Counted from the stretch's first letter, positions 1 to 8,834 are shown. The stretch is DNA of 64,000 nt from Hydractinia symbiolongicarpus (GCF_029227915.1 NC_079876.1:23498001-23562000), one strand, 5' to 3'. A program made the numbers and translations. Notes: a model not told the origin generated them from the sequence alone.

Positions 1-2
1 TG

Positions 3-431
3 GAAAAATTGCAGGAAACCATTATTGAGAAGGATTATGCCCTAGTTTTCCTAAATGATAAAATTGAGGACAGAGATAGCCAACTTATGGTACTGGGGGA
101 TGAGATTGAGGAGATGAAGCAACGTGCCGTACCCCACCTCAAAGATCCGGGCAAGGAAAACAGTATGGTAATAATCCAAAGGAATAATGATGATCGCTGG
201 CCATATGTTGCCATCTGTGGGCAACAGGAGTATGTAGCACAAAAAATACGTAATAACCTTGTTGATTACACCAAGGGTGAGATCGTGGTACTGGCAGAGA
301 GCCCGAATTCTATCGTCCATTACAACTGGCTTCGAGAACGTGGATGTGTTGAAGTCAACCCGGAGAGGGTCAGATATTATAGGCTCGGAGAACACCATAC
401 GCATGAAAGACTCCTGGAACTCGCGGAATAG
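3..431 (+). CDS. KilA-N/MSV199-type protein, C-terminal domain (5' part outside window)
   Basis: The frame is open from the first bases, so the start lies left of the window; about 140 residues are visible. The first 40 residues are charged and helical, a likely coiled coil. They are followed by a compact domain with the motifs RNNDDRWPYVAICGQQEYV and HYNWLRERG. That arrangement resembles the C-terminal domain found after KilA-N/MSV199 DNA-binding domains in proteins of large DNA viruses and Polinton-like elements. The N-terminal DNA-binding part would be upstream and is not visible. This visible part has no internal break. It converges on the integrase gene with about 100 bases between the stop codons. 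The family name is from memory of the motif pattern, so the assignment is moderate. Confidence 0.5.
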   Translation, partial: EKLQETIIEKDYALVFLNDKIEDRDSQLMVLGDEIEEMKQRAVPHLKDPGKENSMVIIQRNNDDRWPYVAICGQQEYVAQKIRNNLVDYTKGEIVVLAESPNSIVHYNWLRERGCVEVNPERVRYYRLGEHHTHERLLELAE

Positions 432-478
432 GCATGATTTTTACTACCTGCAGGGTAGTGAAAATTGTATGCAAAAAT

Positions 479-499
479 GGGTTGGTTGGTAACCAACCC
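479..499. terminator. Hairpin between convergent genes
   Basis: Left arm gggttggtt and right arm aaccaaccc form a perfect 9-bp stem with a 3-base loop. It lies about 48 bases after the stop of the rightward gene and 33 bases after the stop of the leftward integrase gene. Its position suggests a transcript 3'-end signal; that role is inferred. Confidence 0.45.
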
Positions 500-531
500 C
501 TTGGTAAAACTCGATCCCTATCACCACTCCT

Positions 532-1530
532 TCACATGATCTGGTAGAACTTCAACGTCTTCAGGAAAAGCATCAACTCTTCCGAAACAAAGCTTCTTTC
601 GGGACCGTCTTTCAGGTAATATAGCATGCGACTACCTGCTACTATACGATCCAACCTATACATCTTTTTACTCCAGAAGACATCAGTGGCATGTCGTTTC
701 GCATCACCATGCTCTTCCCCGGGCTGCAGCAGATACAGGTACAATCCATCCTCAGGTAGAGGCTTTTCCTCGGGATATTCCTCGCTTTTTTCGAGTGGTA
801 CATCATCCAGTTTGATAGCCTTGTTAGGTTTCATACCAATCATGGTAGTTTTAGTATTGAGACCCTTCAATATAATATACAAATGGTTAACCCAGGTGGT
901 ACTAGTCACATCGGATGCTAACTCCTCGGAATCCTGGGGTTTGAATAGTCTCTCTGCAAGGACTTTATTGTAACTTTCCACGAAGGCTATGAATGCATGG
1001 TGGTACTTGGTGGTAGCCCGCCTGATGTCAACCCCCTTGCCTTCTAGTAGCTTGGTTACATCCGAATTAAACTTGGAACCATTGTCACATTGGAATGTTT
1101 TAGGGTAATGAAGGGGTCCCGCTTTGTAAATGTCTTTGATCATCTCAGCGACTTTGCTAGCTTTCTTGGTACGCAGGGGTCTTGCTACTTTGTAACGTGA
1201 GGCAACGTCAATGCCTGTCAGAATATACTTGTAGGTGTTCCCATATAGCTTGTCATGTGGAATACATAACAGATCGAATTGTTGCATCTCATTGCGTCTC
1301 TTAATGGTGAAGTGAAGATGATCAATCTTTTTAGGGCCTTTGATATGCCTGAGAAATAAGAGTTGCCTACTAAGCCAATGAATTACTAGCTTTTTGGAGA
1401 GACTGCTCTCCTTCGTAAAGAGCTTGATAGCCCTTCGTCCGACCCACAGATTCTCCGGAGTGTAGTAGATATTGCTTAGCTTTTCAGTTTTCTTCTCGGT
1501 AATTATATGTGGTGATTTTCTGACATGTCT
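532..1530 (-). CDS. Polinton-type DDE integrase (rve family), start missing
   Basis: This retroviral-type integrase would insert the element's DNA into the host genome. From the internal methionine at 1,287 the catalytic core reads QQFDLLCIPHDK, then TGIDVASRYK, FQCDNGSKF and VESYN. Asp5, Asp68 and Glu104, counted from that methionine, give a DD35E triad. A region of about 65 residues after it ends in DRIVAGSRMLYYLKDG, like the chromodomain-like tail of Polinton integrases. The same frame stays open upstream to 1,530 and encodes a plausible N-terminal part (YYTPENLWVG, HWLSRQLLFLRHI) but has no ATG before a TAA, so the beginning is lost or shifted. The catalytic triad is intact. It converges with the upstream KilA-like gene. 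Integrase identity is firm; membership in the Polinton clade is likely. Confidence 0.85.
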   Translation of the reverse strand, partial: RHVRKSPHIITEKKTEKLSNIYYTPENLWVGRRAIKLFTKESSLSKKLVIHWLSRQLLFLRHIKGPKKIDHLHFTIKRRNEMQQFDLLCIPHDKLYGNTYKYILTGIDVASRYKVARPLRTKKASKVAEMIKDIYKAGPLHYPKTFQCDNGSKFNSDVTKLLEGKGVDIRRATTKYHHAFIAFVESYNKVLAERLFKPQDSEELASDVTSTTWVNHLYIILKGLNTKTTMIGMKPNKAIKLDDVPLEKSEEYPEEKPLPEDGLYLYLLQPGEEHGDAKRHATDVFWSKKMYRLDRIVAGSRMLYYLKDGPERSFVSEELMLFLKTLKFYQIM

Positions 1531-1558
1531 TTATTATATGTCAGAAAAACGTACGTTG

Positions 1559-1655
1559 TTACAGATACTTGTAAGCCACGAAGCCCAGTATGGATAAGGA
1601 GCCAAGAACGAACGTTAACTCATCATCTTGTTGTTGCTTACTGGGTACATAGAAA
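1559..1655 (-). CDS. Possible small single-pass membrane protein
   Basis: A short leftward frame ends at 1,559 and encodes a tail with PSKQQQDDEL followed by the hydrophobic stretch TFVLGSLSILGFVAYKYL. A methionine lies just upstream in a neighbouring frame, so either a one-base slip separates it from the body or this is a fragment. Small membrane proteins are common in this element class. Its location between two other leftward genes supports coding, but the evidence is thin. Confidence 0.25.
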
Positions 1656-1963
1656 GTCCTTCAGCCTAGGGACCTTTCTATCAGAGGCAATATAGAATTG
1701 ATACATATCATTGTCCAGCTCCCTTAAACTTTTTCCTGCCTTAAGTTGCTTCTCTCTTTCGGTTGCAAACCACTCGAGTTTTTTCTGTCTATCCCTGATC
1801 CATTGGGCCTGGGCTGTATTAAGCTTTTCAACCGCAAGGTCATGTCTTTTCTTCTCTGTCTCCCCATGCCCAGCAAGATTAGAAAAAGGAAATTCGTTCC
1901 ACTGAATGCCAGGGCGTTTATATAGCCATTTAATTTAATACTCCACACGGTCCAATCTACCAT
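1638..1963 (-). pseudogene. Conserved small membrane/helical element protein, frameshifted
   Basis: The first part encodes a hydrophobic segment (NGYINALAFSGTNFLFLILL). The frame then shifts near 1,875, and the rest, in another frame, is a charged helix with GETEKKRHDLAVEKLN, AQWIRDRQKKLEW and a C-terminus ending DFLCTQ before a TAA. I recognise the INALAFSG plus KRHDLAVEKL layout as a recurring unnamed protein of animal Polinton-like elements. An N-terminal membrane segment followed by a coiled region suggests a virion or membrane-associated role, but no function is established. It lies in tandem with the capsid gene upstream. The frameshift makes it a likely pseudogene. Confidence 0.5.
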
Positions 1964-1994
1964 CCAGGATGTTTAATTGAGCGTCTTGCAGAAG

Positions 1995-3159
1995 CTACAC
2001 ATAACATTCAAAATCCCCTGTTCCATCGGCTTCTTTTTTCATATGTAGGGTGATCCCATCACTTACTCTCTGTAGTGGTCTACCACTACCATGTAGCACG
2101 TCATCAGGTGGGCTACGGAAGTCCACAAACAAGGCATACCTGATAGTTACTTTGGAGTTCCCGCGTCTGCCGAATATGTTGACGATCCGTTCCAGATGAT
2201 CCTTGGGAAGCATGGCATGTCTGTATAATTCATTTGGCTCCCCTTCCACCGTCACGCTAATCTTCTCGATTTTGGGGTTGTAAAACTTTTCGTTAACACC
2301 GGCATAGGGCTTCACTTTTCCCGGGTCTAAAAATAGTAGCAAGACACCTTTGAATGACTTAGAAGGACTATCAATCTGGATGCTATAATTGGTATCCGAT
2401 TTCTTCATAGTAAGCACCTTCATCCTGAGTACCCTTTCATAGGGTAGGGCAAGCCTCGAATATCGGCTCATCATTGCACTTGCCAGGCTTTCATTGGTAA
2501 TCTTATCGAACTCAAGCCTGATATTACTAATTTTATACGCAAAGTCGGCCGTTAGGGACCCCGTACCTCCATCCTTGATGACGTCACCGTAAGGCGCGAA
2601 GTTGATGATGAATTCAACCGGTCATACAGGCCTGCCGGGTACAAGGGTAAATCTTTCGTCAGCTCAAACATCTTTCCAATGGGTATACAGAAGATGTTAC
2701 CATACGCCTTAACGATGGCTTTCTCTTCATCCGTTCCCACATGACCAGTGGCCTTGACGTGTAGGGCTCTGATGGTCCCGTCCTTAGGATTATTACCCTC
2801 CAATATCAGATTATTATTGCCCTCAAACTTGGATAGCCATAGGTCCCTATACAATGCCAGGATATTGTAATCGCTGATGTTCTGTACCTCCTTATTGTTT
2901 AGAGTAATATGTAGGTTCCTCACCAGACTTTTCCTATATTCGATACGATGGTACGTGTCGTATTTGTCCCTGTTATTGCCAAATCAAATAGGAGCTTTAG
3001 GCTACCCGTGATAATAATATCATTCTGTGGCATATTTGGAATGTCGAGATATAGATCCTCTGTCTGGTCGATGGTTGATGGGGTATGGGAAATTTGGACT
3101 CTTTGCCGGCGTCTCTTCATACCAAGAAGCTGTTTGCTCTCTGCAAAAGGGTCCATCAA
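1995..3159 (-). pseudogene. Major capsid protein (double jelly-roll), broken into three frames
   Basis: Three consecutive leftward frames (3,159-2,920, 2,923-2,552 and 2,474-1,995) fit the order of one capsid protein of about 390 residues. The first contains DLYLDIPNMPQND, typical of the N-terminal lead-in. The second contains ISDYNILALYRDLWLS, typical of the first jelly roll. The third contains FYNPKIEKISVTVEG, FVDFRSPPDDVLHGSGR and FECYV, typical of the second jelly roll of Polinton/adintovirus hexon-like proteins. The first break is near 2,920-2,935, where the two frames nearly abut. The second lies between 2,474 and 2,552. In the family this protein forms the icosahedral shell as trimers. 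The start at 3,159 faces a divergent gene 49 bases away. With two frameshifts no full-length product is expected. Confidence 0.7.
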
Positions 3160-3208
3160 TGTACCATATACGTTTATTCTTATTTATTATATGGGATGTA
3201 AATAAAGG
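3160..3208. promoter_or_regulatory. Divergent intergenic region, probable bidirectional promoter
   Basis: Only 49 bases separate the starts of the capsid gene (-) and the coiled-coil membrane protein gene (+). The spacer is AT-rich and includes tttattcttatttattatat, which could serve as TATA-like elements in either direction. The promoter role is inferred from position. Confidence 0.35.
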
Positions 3209-4532
3209 ATGGTTAATAATCCAGTACTCACACCCGAGGAGGATATAGGTAAGCATGATGAGGATGATAAAGGAGATAAAGAAGACGTCCAACAATCAAC
3301 GCAGCTTCCTGGAATGCAGCAACTTCTATCAATATCGGGGCAGCAGCAACAAACCATGACGGGTATTGATACGGGCAGGGAGTTGGTAGTTCAGAGGGTT
3401 AATGAATTATACGACCAGATTAGAAAGGATCCAAGGATGGAATCGGTGGAGGTCCATGTAAACCCCTATGAAGATTTTCGCGTGGAGGGAAAACGTCTTC
3501 TTTATAAAGGTGAGGATATAACCGAAAAAATATACAAGGTTAGGGGTGGCGGCCTACGAAGCCCCGGGTCTATTATAAGTAATTTGGGAGCGGAACCCAT
3601 ACGTGACTTTGGTTTCAGAACGTTTTTCACCACGCCCAACAAGATGGAGGTACTCCGGAAGCTTGCGATGGAGGTTAATACTAATGTTAATGAAGGTGAG
3701 GAGGACCCCCGTGAGATAATTCAGATGAAAACTATCAATAATATCAGGAAAATTATGCATGATGTTGAGACCCTTACAGAGGAAACGCCATTCTCCGATG
3801 CGGGAACCCTTACGGAGGATACTTCATTCTCCGGTAAATTCACTGAGCGTGAATTAACAGGACTCGATCTTGGACTCCAAACCTATCAAGGGAATATTAA
3901 AAGCCTTGAAAACAAGATAGCCTCATATAATGTAAGTATTAGAAATTCAGAGGATAGTATTAAAAGGATTAGTAATCAGGTAGATGCCGATGGTGAGATC
4001 CATGAAGGCGCGAATGAAGCCATTGAAAAGCTTGAGAAGGGTATTAAAAGGATGAAGGATGAAAGAGGTGTTTTGCAGGAGAAGGTTAAGGAGCTTAACC
4101 GCGATATTTACAGCCAACTGAGACATATTAAGGACACGCTGTTGAAGATCTCTGGGGATGATACAAATCTGCTTGAAAAATTGAAGATATTCTTCAAGGA
4201 GCAAGGCCTTACCATTCCAAGTGTGGTCTCTGCTGTAGGTCTACTAACTTCCACCATAGTACGCTCTGTTACAGGGGGGAAGCGCCGGTGGTGGTGTAGA
4301 AGGAAGTGCCGCAGCGGGTGGTGAAAAATGCTTCGTACAAAAGCAACTTGAAAGCCTTGGAAATTTTCTCAAACATTTGGCGGGTAAAGCAGGTGCCGCA
4401 TTGCCCGGAGTCAGCAGTACGGTAGTCTCGTTCATTCTGAGAGTGGTTTCAACTATCGTTACATATGCGGCTAAGCATCTGTACATGGCAGCCGCTGCCG
4501 TCGTTGGATTTGTCGTGTTATACATTAAATAA
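3209..4532 (+). pseudogene. Coiled-coil membrane protein of Polinton-like elements, frameshifted near C-terminus
   Basis: The main frame gives about 350 residues. There is a Q-rich N-terminus and a region with EVHVNPYEDFRVEGKRLLYK. A conserved ERELTGLDLGLQTYQGNIKS segment opens a long coiled coil of roughly 100 residues. Then comes a hydrophobic helix (PSVVSAVGLLTSTIV). In a run of six G near 4,280 the frame changes. The continuing frame holds QKQLESLGNFLKHLAGKAG, ALPGVSSTVVSFILRVVSTI and a final hydrophobic anchor ending VVLYIK before TAA at 4,530-4,532. I recognise this helix-Gly-rich-AGKA-membrane layout as a recurring unnamed protein of cnidarian Polinton-like elements. A virion membrane or structural role is plausible but unproven. 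It is divergent from the capsid gene and convergent with the next gene. Confidence 0.6.
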
Positions 4533-4622
4533 GCCTTATTTTTCAACCAAATATATGCCAGGATGATCCCGACTCCTGTTATAATTAGGATGGTCTTGGT
4601 ATCCTCATGCTGATTTGACCCC

Positions 4623-5725
4623 CTAAAACGTATGGGGGTGCCACCCCCACCCTTCTGTCCCACAATTTCCTGCCTTGTTGGGGGTATGGGAGGTATGAAT
4701 GGTATTAGTCTGTATGGTATGATTGGGAGTATGTATAGGATGCGTAATAGGTGCTGTATGCCTTGGAGGTATGGTATGATCAGGGGTATGTATGGATGTT
4801 TTTGCAGTATGCCGCACAACAGGCTTGTTATTCAAGTCAAGCCTAATACCAATCATAGAACTTACAGGGGCTATGAGGCTGTTGTTGTTATACCCCACAA
4901 TCCTCCCCATACGCAGGTTCATGTTGGAGGGCAACATGTACACATGATGCATGAGAGTGAAATTTACGGTTGTTCGGGCATATTGCAACACCTTTTGGAA
5001 CTCCGTAATGTCATGGTTTACATTCTCCTGACGCTGGACCATAGCCTCAAATTTCTGTACTAGAATTTACCTTGCTGTATAATTGTCAGCATTGGACCCA
5101 ATTAGGGATGCTTTGGAGCCGGCCTGAGACCCAAGTAACAGGACTACGTACACGCAAATACTCTCGCTCAGGTTCGTCAGGCCCTCCGATATTAGACCTT
5201 GGGAGGTTGACATGATGAACTTGGCCCAATCCCCATCAACCTTTGGCCACCATCTACCATCTGTCAACGAGGACATGACAGCCTTGAATTTGTAAAGAGC
5301 GTTAGAGTCTGCACCGTATTCGCGGCATGCTTGTGCATACCCGGCGGTTAAGTAGGGATATTTGTACTGTGAGAAGCCATCATCGTAGGGCATGGGGGCT
5401 TTCATTCTTGCCAGGAAACGACGCATGTGGTGATAGACATGGAATTTAAAAATAGAGTTTTTAAGGGGTACAGAGCCCGTCATGTGCTTGGTAATATGCC
5501 TAATGCTGTAATTGCGCAATGGGTGGCGAAATTAACCTGAATATTCCAATAGCCCAATGTCTGACCTTTCCACCCTCCTTGAACCGGTTCATCAAGGTAG
5601 GTTGTTGGAACTTTTATAGCATACTTGTTAAACTCAGGGAATGTCACAGAAATATAGGAGTCTGTACTCACATACAGGTCCTGATGCTCCAAGTTTGTAA
5701 CACCAAGCAGCCATTCTCCCCTGTT
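4623..5725 (-). pseudogene. Conserved Polinton-like element protein of unknown function, several frameshifts
   Basis: Three leftward frames follow each other: about 5,725-5,480, 5,519-5,067 and 5,042-4,623. The first has EWLLGVTNLE then STDSYISVTFPEFNKY and GYWNIQVNFATHC. The second has HVYHHMRRFLARMKAPMPYD, QYKYPYLTAGYAQACREYG and LLLGSQAGSKASLIGSNA. The third has NHDITEFQKVLQYARTTVNF and ends in a Pro/His/Thr-rich repeat tail. The opening motif is shared with other Polinton-type proteins I remember, but I cannot name a function; a virion-associated role is a guess from context. Breaks lie at about 5,500 and 5,050. No clear ATG opens the first frame. The His/Thr-rich tail is encoded by a low-complexity stretch at 4,680-4,830 that may be secondary expansion. 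Confidence 0.45.
4634..4648. terminator. Short GC hairpin between convergent genes
   Basis: The palindrome gggggtgccaccccc (stem of five G-C pairs, five-base loop) lies between the stop of the rightward gene at 4,532 and the end of the leftward coding stretch. It matches the position of the hairpins at 479-499 and 7,153-7,179. A 3'-end role is inferred. Confidence 0.35.
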
Positions 5726-5791
5726 ACTTTATAATCTGTCGAATGGTTGTATTGATAGATATTCATTCCTTTTCTTGTTAGAAGAAAGGAG
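5726..5791. promoter_or_regulatory. Second divergent intergenic spacer
   Basis: This short AT-rich spacer separates a leftward and a rightward gene block, so both promoters should lie here. It includes tattgatagatattcattcc. No specific binding motif is recognised. Confidence 0.25.
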
Positions 5792-6435
5792 ATGAAACAA
5801 CTGTACATCACCGATATCGATAAACCTACTATAATTGAAGACTACATAGGGCAGGACACCCGCATTGCACTGAAATCGATCAGCATTCGAGCCGGATGGC
5901 TGAACATATATAGCAACAATGATATCACTATACGGAAAGTGGGGCCCGACCAGAGGGTGACTCGAATTGAGATTATGAATGGTTTGTATAGGATCGAGGA
6001 TATCGCGGCTATTGTGAATAGCCGGGCAGAGGACAAGATCAAACTGTTTGTATTGAAAAATGCCTACTGTAGACTCCGTGTCAGCGATGGGTATACGGTG
6101 GTGATCGGTAGCCAATTGCAGGAGCTTTTGGAACTACCCTATAATCCCGCAAAAAATATTATACGAAAGGTGACTACGATACCATATATAGAACCGATAT
6201 ATACCAAAAATTAAGACTTATTTGTCCACAATTGGATGAAGACGACTGCCTATTGGATGGCAAAAAGTCTAAAATTCTAGCCATGCTTCCTACCCGGGAG
6301 TTAAACGCCTGGGGAGATATGTTAATCTGGACCTTTGACAGTCCTGTATACCTTCCCTTAAAGGGGTCCACTGAACGTCTTGAGTTCATGCTGATGGACG
6401 TCTACCATCACGAGAAGACAGTCACGTTTTTTTGA
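5792..6435 (+). pseudogene. Minor capsid (penton-like) protein, frameshifted
   Basis: The first frame (5,792-6,214, about 140 residues) has RIALKSISIRAGWLNIYSNN and NGLYRIEDIAAIVNSRAED. The second (6,232-6,435) has LLDGKKSKILAMLPTRELNA and SPVYLPLKGSTERLEFMLMD. The order matches the single jelly-roll minor capsid protein of Polintons and adintoviruses: an 'L..L.I...W.NI' start, then 'G.Y.I..I', then a penultimate 'PVY.PL' and final 'F.L.D'. In the family this protein makes the pentameric vertices. The shift lies just before 6,214. The gene starts at an ATG following aaggag and stops at a TGA around 6,433. Assignment rests on motif order rather than a search. Confidence 0.55.
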
Positions 6436-6465
6436 CATCACAATGCATTTGCTGATAGAATAAAG

Positions 6466-7057
6466 ATGAGTGATATCAGCAAATTTTATCCAAGTTTGCC
6501 GAGTGCACCTGCACAGGGCTCTGATTAGGAAGAGGGACAAATTTTTAGGCCGAAAAAAATAGTGAAGATTGAACAATGTTTCCGGGATGAAAAAAAAGAG
6601 CGGAATAGACTTGGGAAGAAGTTCAAAATGCACAATACATGGGTACGCTTCTGCGATAATGGTCTGCTTGGCGTAAGCGTTGTTACGTCAGGGCTTGGCA
6701 TTAGGGCTATGGTGTCAGGTCTGGGGGTCCCAGTCCCATTAGCTTGTGCAATTGGAGGATTGATGCTGCTGGAATAGGGCAAACTGGTCTTCGAAACGCT
6801 TCAAAACGGCTGCATGTTAAGTCCAAAAAACATGAGGGGATCAGATTAATTGCAGAAAGCAAGTTGAACAGCATCGTTGACCTGATCAGTAAGGCAATGG
6901 AGAGTGGGATTATTAGTGACTATGAGTTTAGCCTAATCTCCCGTGAAAAGGAAAGGTATATGCTGCTAAAGGAACAGATGCGGCAGCGGTTTAATAGGAT
7001 CGTTAACAGTATCAATGAACAGAAGAGAGCCCAGCTAGTTACTAAGGAAAGGTAAGA
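6466..7057 (+). pseudogene. Conserved hydrophobic/helical Polinton-like protein, nonsense and frameshift
   Basis: An ATG at 6,466 opens with SDISKFYPSLPSAP, a conserved N-terminus in a recurring unnamed protein family of animal Polinton-like elements. A TAG at 6,526 interrupts the frame after 20 codons, but the same frame then continues: KIEQCFRDEKKERNRLGKKF, followed by a hydrophobic Gly-rich hairpin of two segments (LLGVSVVTSGLGIRAMVSGL). Near 6,760 the frame shifts, and the rest is helical with RLHVKSKKHEGIRLIAESKL and ISDYEFSLISREKERY. Total length without the breaks would be about 195 residues, as usual for this family. Function unknown; the hydrophobic hairpin suggests membrane association. 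It is convergent with the gene at 7,189. Confidence 0.55.
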
Positions 7058-7152
7058 AGGGAGGCAAGATGTTTTAAAAAAACTTCAATCTGAGCAGTAT
7101 GTAAGCGGTACTTAGAGTCCCCACCCGAGTATAGACCTTAATTTGTATTATA

Positions 7153-7179
7153 TTTTATAGACCTTTTGGGTCTATAAAA
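7153..7179. terminator. Hairpin between convergent genes
   Basis: Arms ttttatagacc and ggtctataaaa form a perfect 11-bp stem with loop ttttg. It sits midway between the stop of the rightward gene (7,057) and that of the leftward gene (7,189), where both transcripts would need to end. Confidence 0.55.
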
Positions 7180-7188
7180 TGTATGGTT

Positions 7189-7759
7189 CTAGTCCTCGTT
7201 TAGTAACCATTCTTTTTTAAATTCCTTGTATCGACATTCTGTGATATGTACCTGGGGGTAGTGATTTTTACCTTGTACATATACCGATGAAATGGCTAGG
7301 ATGGTACTGACCTGGCAGGGCTCATCATAGAGTATCGGCATACCCTGGAATTTGGTCGTGATCGCTTCCTTGTAATATTGGAGTTTAGCATTCACATAAC
7401 GGTCCCTTTTTACAAGCTCTGTCGTCAGTTGCTCGGAAATCAACTCCTCAATCTTTTGCCATACCCGGCGGTACTTCTCAACCCAATCAGAGTACTCCTC
7501 AAAATCGAGGCTCATTGCTGGTACTGCATTGGCGTTGTACCGTGTTACCCCATGTGCGGAACAGATTTTCGGTGTTTTCACCCTCAGGGCAACCACTTGT
7601 ATGGTATCCCACCACATATCGTTTGTCCTTACCTCCTTTGGCAGGCCTGGCTTCCGAAACTGTCAGATATTCTACATTGATATCAATAATATCTGTAAAC
7701 GTGGTAGCAAAATTGTAAAATAGTTTTGGATTGACGAGCTCGTTTTCAAATTGTAGCAT
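7189..7759 (-). pseudogene. Uncharacterised element protein, frameshifted
   Basis: Two overlapping leftward frames make up one gene. The upstream frame (7,759 to about 7,510) starts MLQFENELVNPKLFYNF and contains YVVGYHTSGCPEGENTENLF. The downstream frame (from about 7,530 to 7,189) has SLDFEEYSDWVEKYRRVW, LVKRDRYVNAKLQYYKEAI and a C-terminal YVQGKNHYPQVHITECRY. I recall similar tails in Polinton-like proteins of Hydra-type genomes but know no function. The middle is strongly charged and probably helical. The frame shift lies in the overlap around 7,510-7,540. It starts immediately after, and partly overlaps, the small Cys-rich gene, suggesting co-transcription. Confidence 0.45.
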
Positions 7760-7955
7760 CTTCTTTATTGTATATTTCGAACGATCTCGGAAAATTACAT
7801 GTCATCGTACATACGCAGCCACCTCCGTTATATGTGATATATTCATGGTAGCACTACCAGCATAACATTTTACCACTTACCACGAACCTACGTCCACAGG
7901 TACATTTATCATATGCATCAAGTACTGCCAAACAGTCACTGCATTCCTCATTCAT
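7757..7955 (-). pseudogene. Small Cys-rich (zinc-ribbon-like) protein with in-frame TAG
   Basis: The ATG at 7,955 overlaps the stop of the preceding small gene in an ATGA arrangement. The first 33 residues contain CSDC, then CTCGRRFVVSGKMLC, and stop at TAG (7,854-7,856). The same frame then continues with CYHEY, NGGGCVC and TC up to the start of the next gene at about 7,757. The Cys pairs spaced across the TAG look like one zinc-binding fold split by a nonsense codon. It is too small for standard gene callers. No named family is claimed; a zinc-ribbon role is inferred from cysteine spacing. Confidence 0.4.
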
Positions 7956-8091
7956 TTATTAAGACGTCAAGACGAGCCTCCAAATCCTTAATCCTCCGTT
8001 CATTAGACCCCTCCTTCTCCTCTTGTACACATGCTAGGGTTACAAGTGGTAGGGATAGACCAATAGCGTTAAGGAAGGTCATGAAAATCAT
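7948..8091 (-). CDS. Small predicted membrane protein (47 residues)
   Basis: The ATG at 8,091 opens a 47-codon frame ending in TGA. The first 21 residues (IFMTFLNAIGLSLPLVTLAC) form one hydrophobic segment. The rest (EEKEGSNERRIKDLEARLDV) is a charged amphipathic helix. Its stop overlaps the start of the Cys-rich gene. It is unbroken. This size and layout recur among Polinton and virophage small membrane proteins, but the function is unknown. Confidence 0.4.
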   Translation of the reverse strand: MIFMTFLNAIGLSLPLVTLACVQEEKEGSNERRIKDLEARLDVLINE

Positions 8092-8127
8092 ACTTTTCAA
8101 GATATATTGACAGTAGATACACATTTT

Positions 8128-8439
8128 TTAACTGTCAACACTTGCCAGGAATTCCTTTTGCGTCAGTTCGCCTCCAAATCTTTCGAGGCGTCTCCAATCC
8201 GGTGCGGGCCTTCCTTTATAACGTCTTTTTAAAAACCACAACGATATTTCATACGCGCCGTCATATAACTTCCGCTCTTCCACATAAGCCAGACAGCATG
8301 CATCCCCACAAAAGTAGCCCTCGTATATGTACTCACCACCATCCCCCGTATGAGCAGCCATGTTTTCCAGCACATGAAAAATGCCGGGTTTTGTTGCACT
8401 CACCTGTGGAGGCTTGTAGCTCATTTGACGATATCGCAT
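8128..8439 (-). CDS. VLTF3-like late transcription factor domain protein
   Basis: This 103-residue protein has the core of the poxvirus VLTF3-like family: a metal-binding YEGYFCGDACCLAYVEE block, a helical segment (YEISLWFLKRRY), the APDWRRLERFGG signature and a final LTQKEFL. In large DNA viruses VLTF3 acts with the viral transcription machinery on late genes, and shorter versions occur in Polinton-like viruses. The first Cys pair of longer relatives is not visible in the N-terminal 30 residues, so the metal site may be reduced or the start may lie further upstream. The frame is intact. It heads a run of leftward genes (7,948, 7,757, 7,189). The family call is from motif order and is moderate. 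Confidence 0.5.
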   Translation of the reverse strand: MRYRQMSYKPPQVSATKPGIFHVLENMAAHTGDGGEYIYEGYFCGDACCLAYVEERKLYDGAYEISLWFLKRRYKGRPAPDWRRLERFGGELTQKEFLASVDS

Positions 8440-8500
8440 AGTTCAACAGAGCACCAGTAACAGAGTACTATTTTATACAGTTTTTTAACAAGGTCGGAAG

Positions 8501-8834
8501 CTACATATTGGACATATATTGTCGCGTATGCCCCGTTTCAAACATATTCGAGTACCTCGGGATCCTTTTCAACAGCCTTATTGCACATGTCCTGTGTCTT
8601 GAAACGATCCGATATATATTTGAGCATGCGTGGATTCTTTTCAACGGTCCCATTACACATCCCCTGCGTTTTGAGCCGATCGGGAACATGCATGAGCAGA
8701 CATATATTCTTTTAAACAACTTTGTTACACATGTCTCGCGTCTTGAGTCGATCCGGTACATGCCGTATCAGCCATGGCTCCTTTTCAACAGCCTTGTTGC
8801 ACATGTCTTGTGTCTTGAAACTCATCTTTATTAG
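8501..8834 (-). pseudogene. Degenerate 'KTQDMCNKAVE' repeat protein, second copy
   Basis: From an ATG near 8,835 this stretch encodes repeats of the same type as the neighbouring gene (FKTQDMCNKAVEKEPW, RLKTRDMCNKVV, RFKTQDMCNKAVEKDPE). It has at least two in-frame stops, after the second repeat and near 8,535. No SAP-like N-terminus or characteristic C-terminal motif is present. It looks like a tandem-duplicated and decayed copy of the gene at 8,927-9,597. Confidence 0.5.

Noticed and set aside
626-973. Plus-strand frame opposite the integrase
   Set aside because: Antisense shadow of a well-supported integrase domain.
4632-5063. Plus-strand Gly/Met-rich frame
   Set aside because: Antisense to a leftward gene with better family-like motifs; composition comes from the low-complexity His/Thr tail region.
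8508-8834. Plus-strand 108-codon frame with repeated 'HVL.LETIRYI' pattern
   Set aside because: It is the reverse complement of the degenerate repeat gene; the repeats create periodic open frames on both strands.
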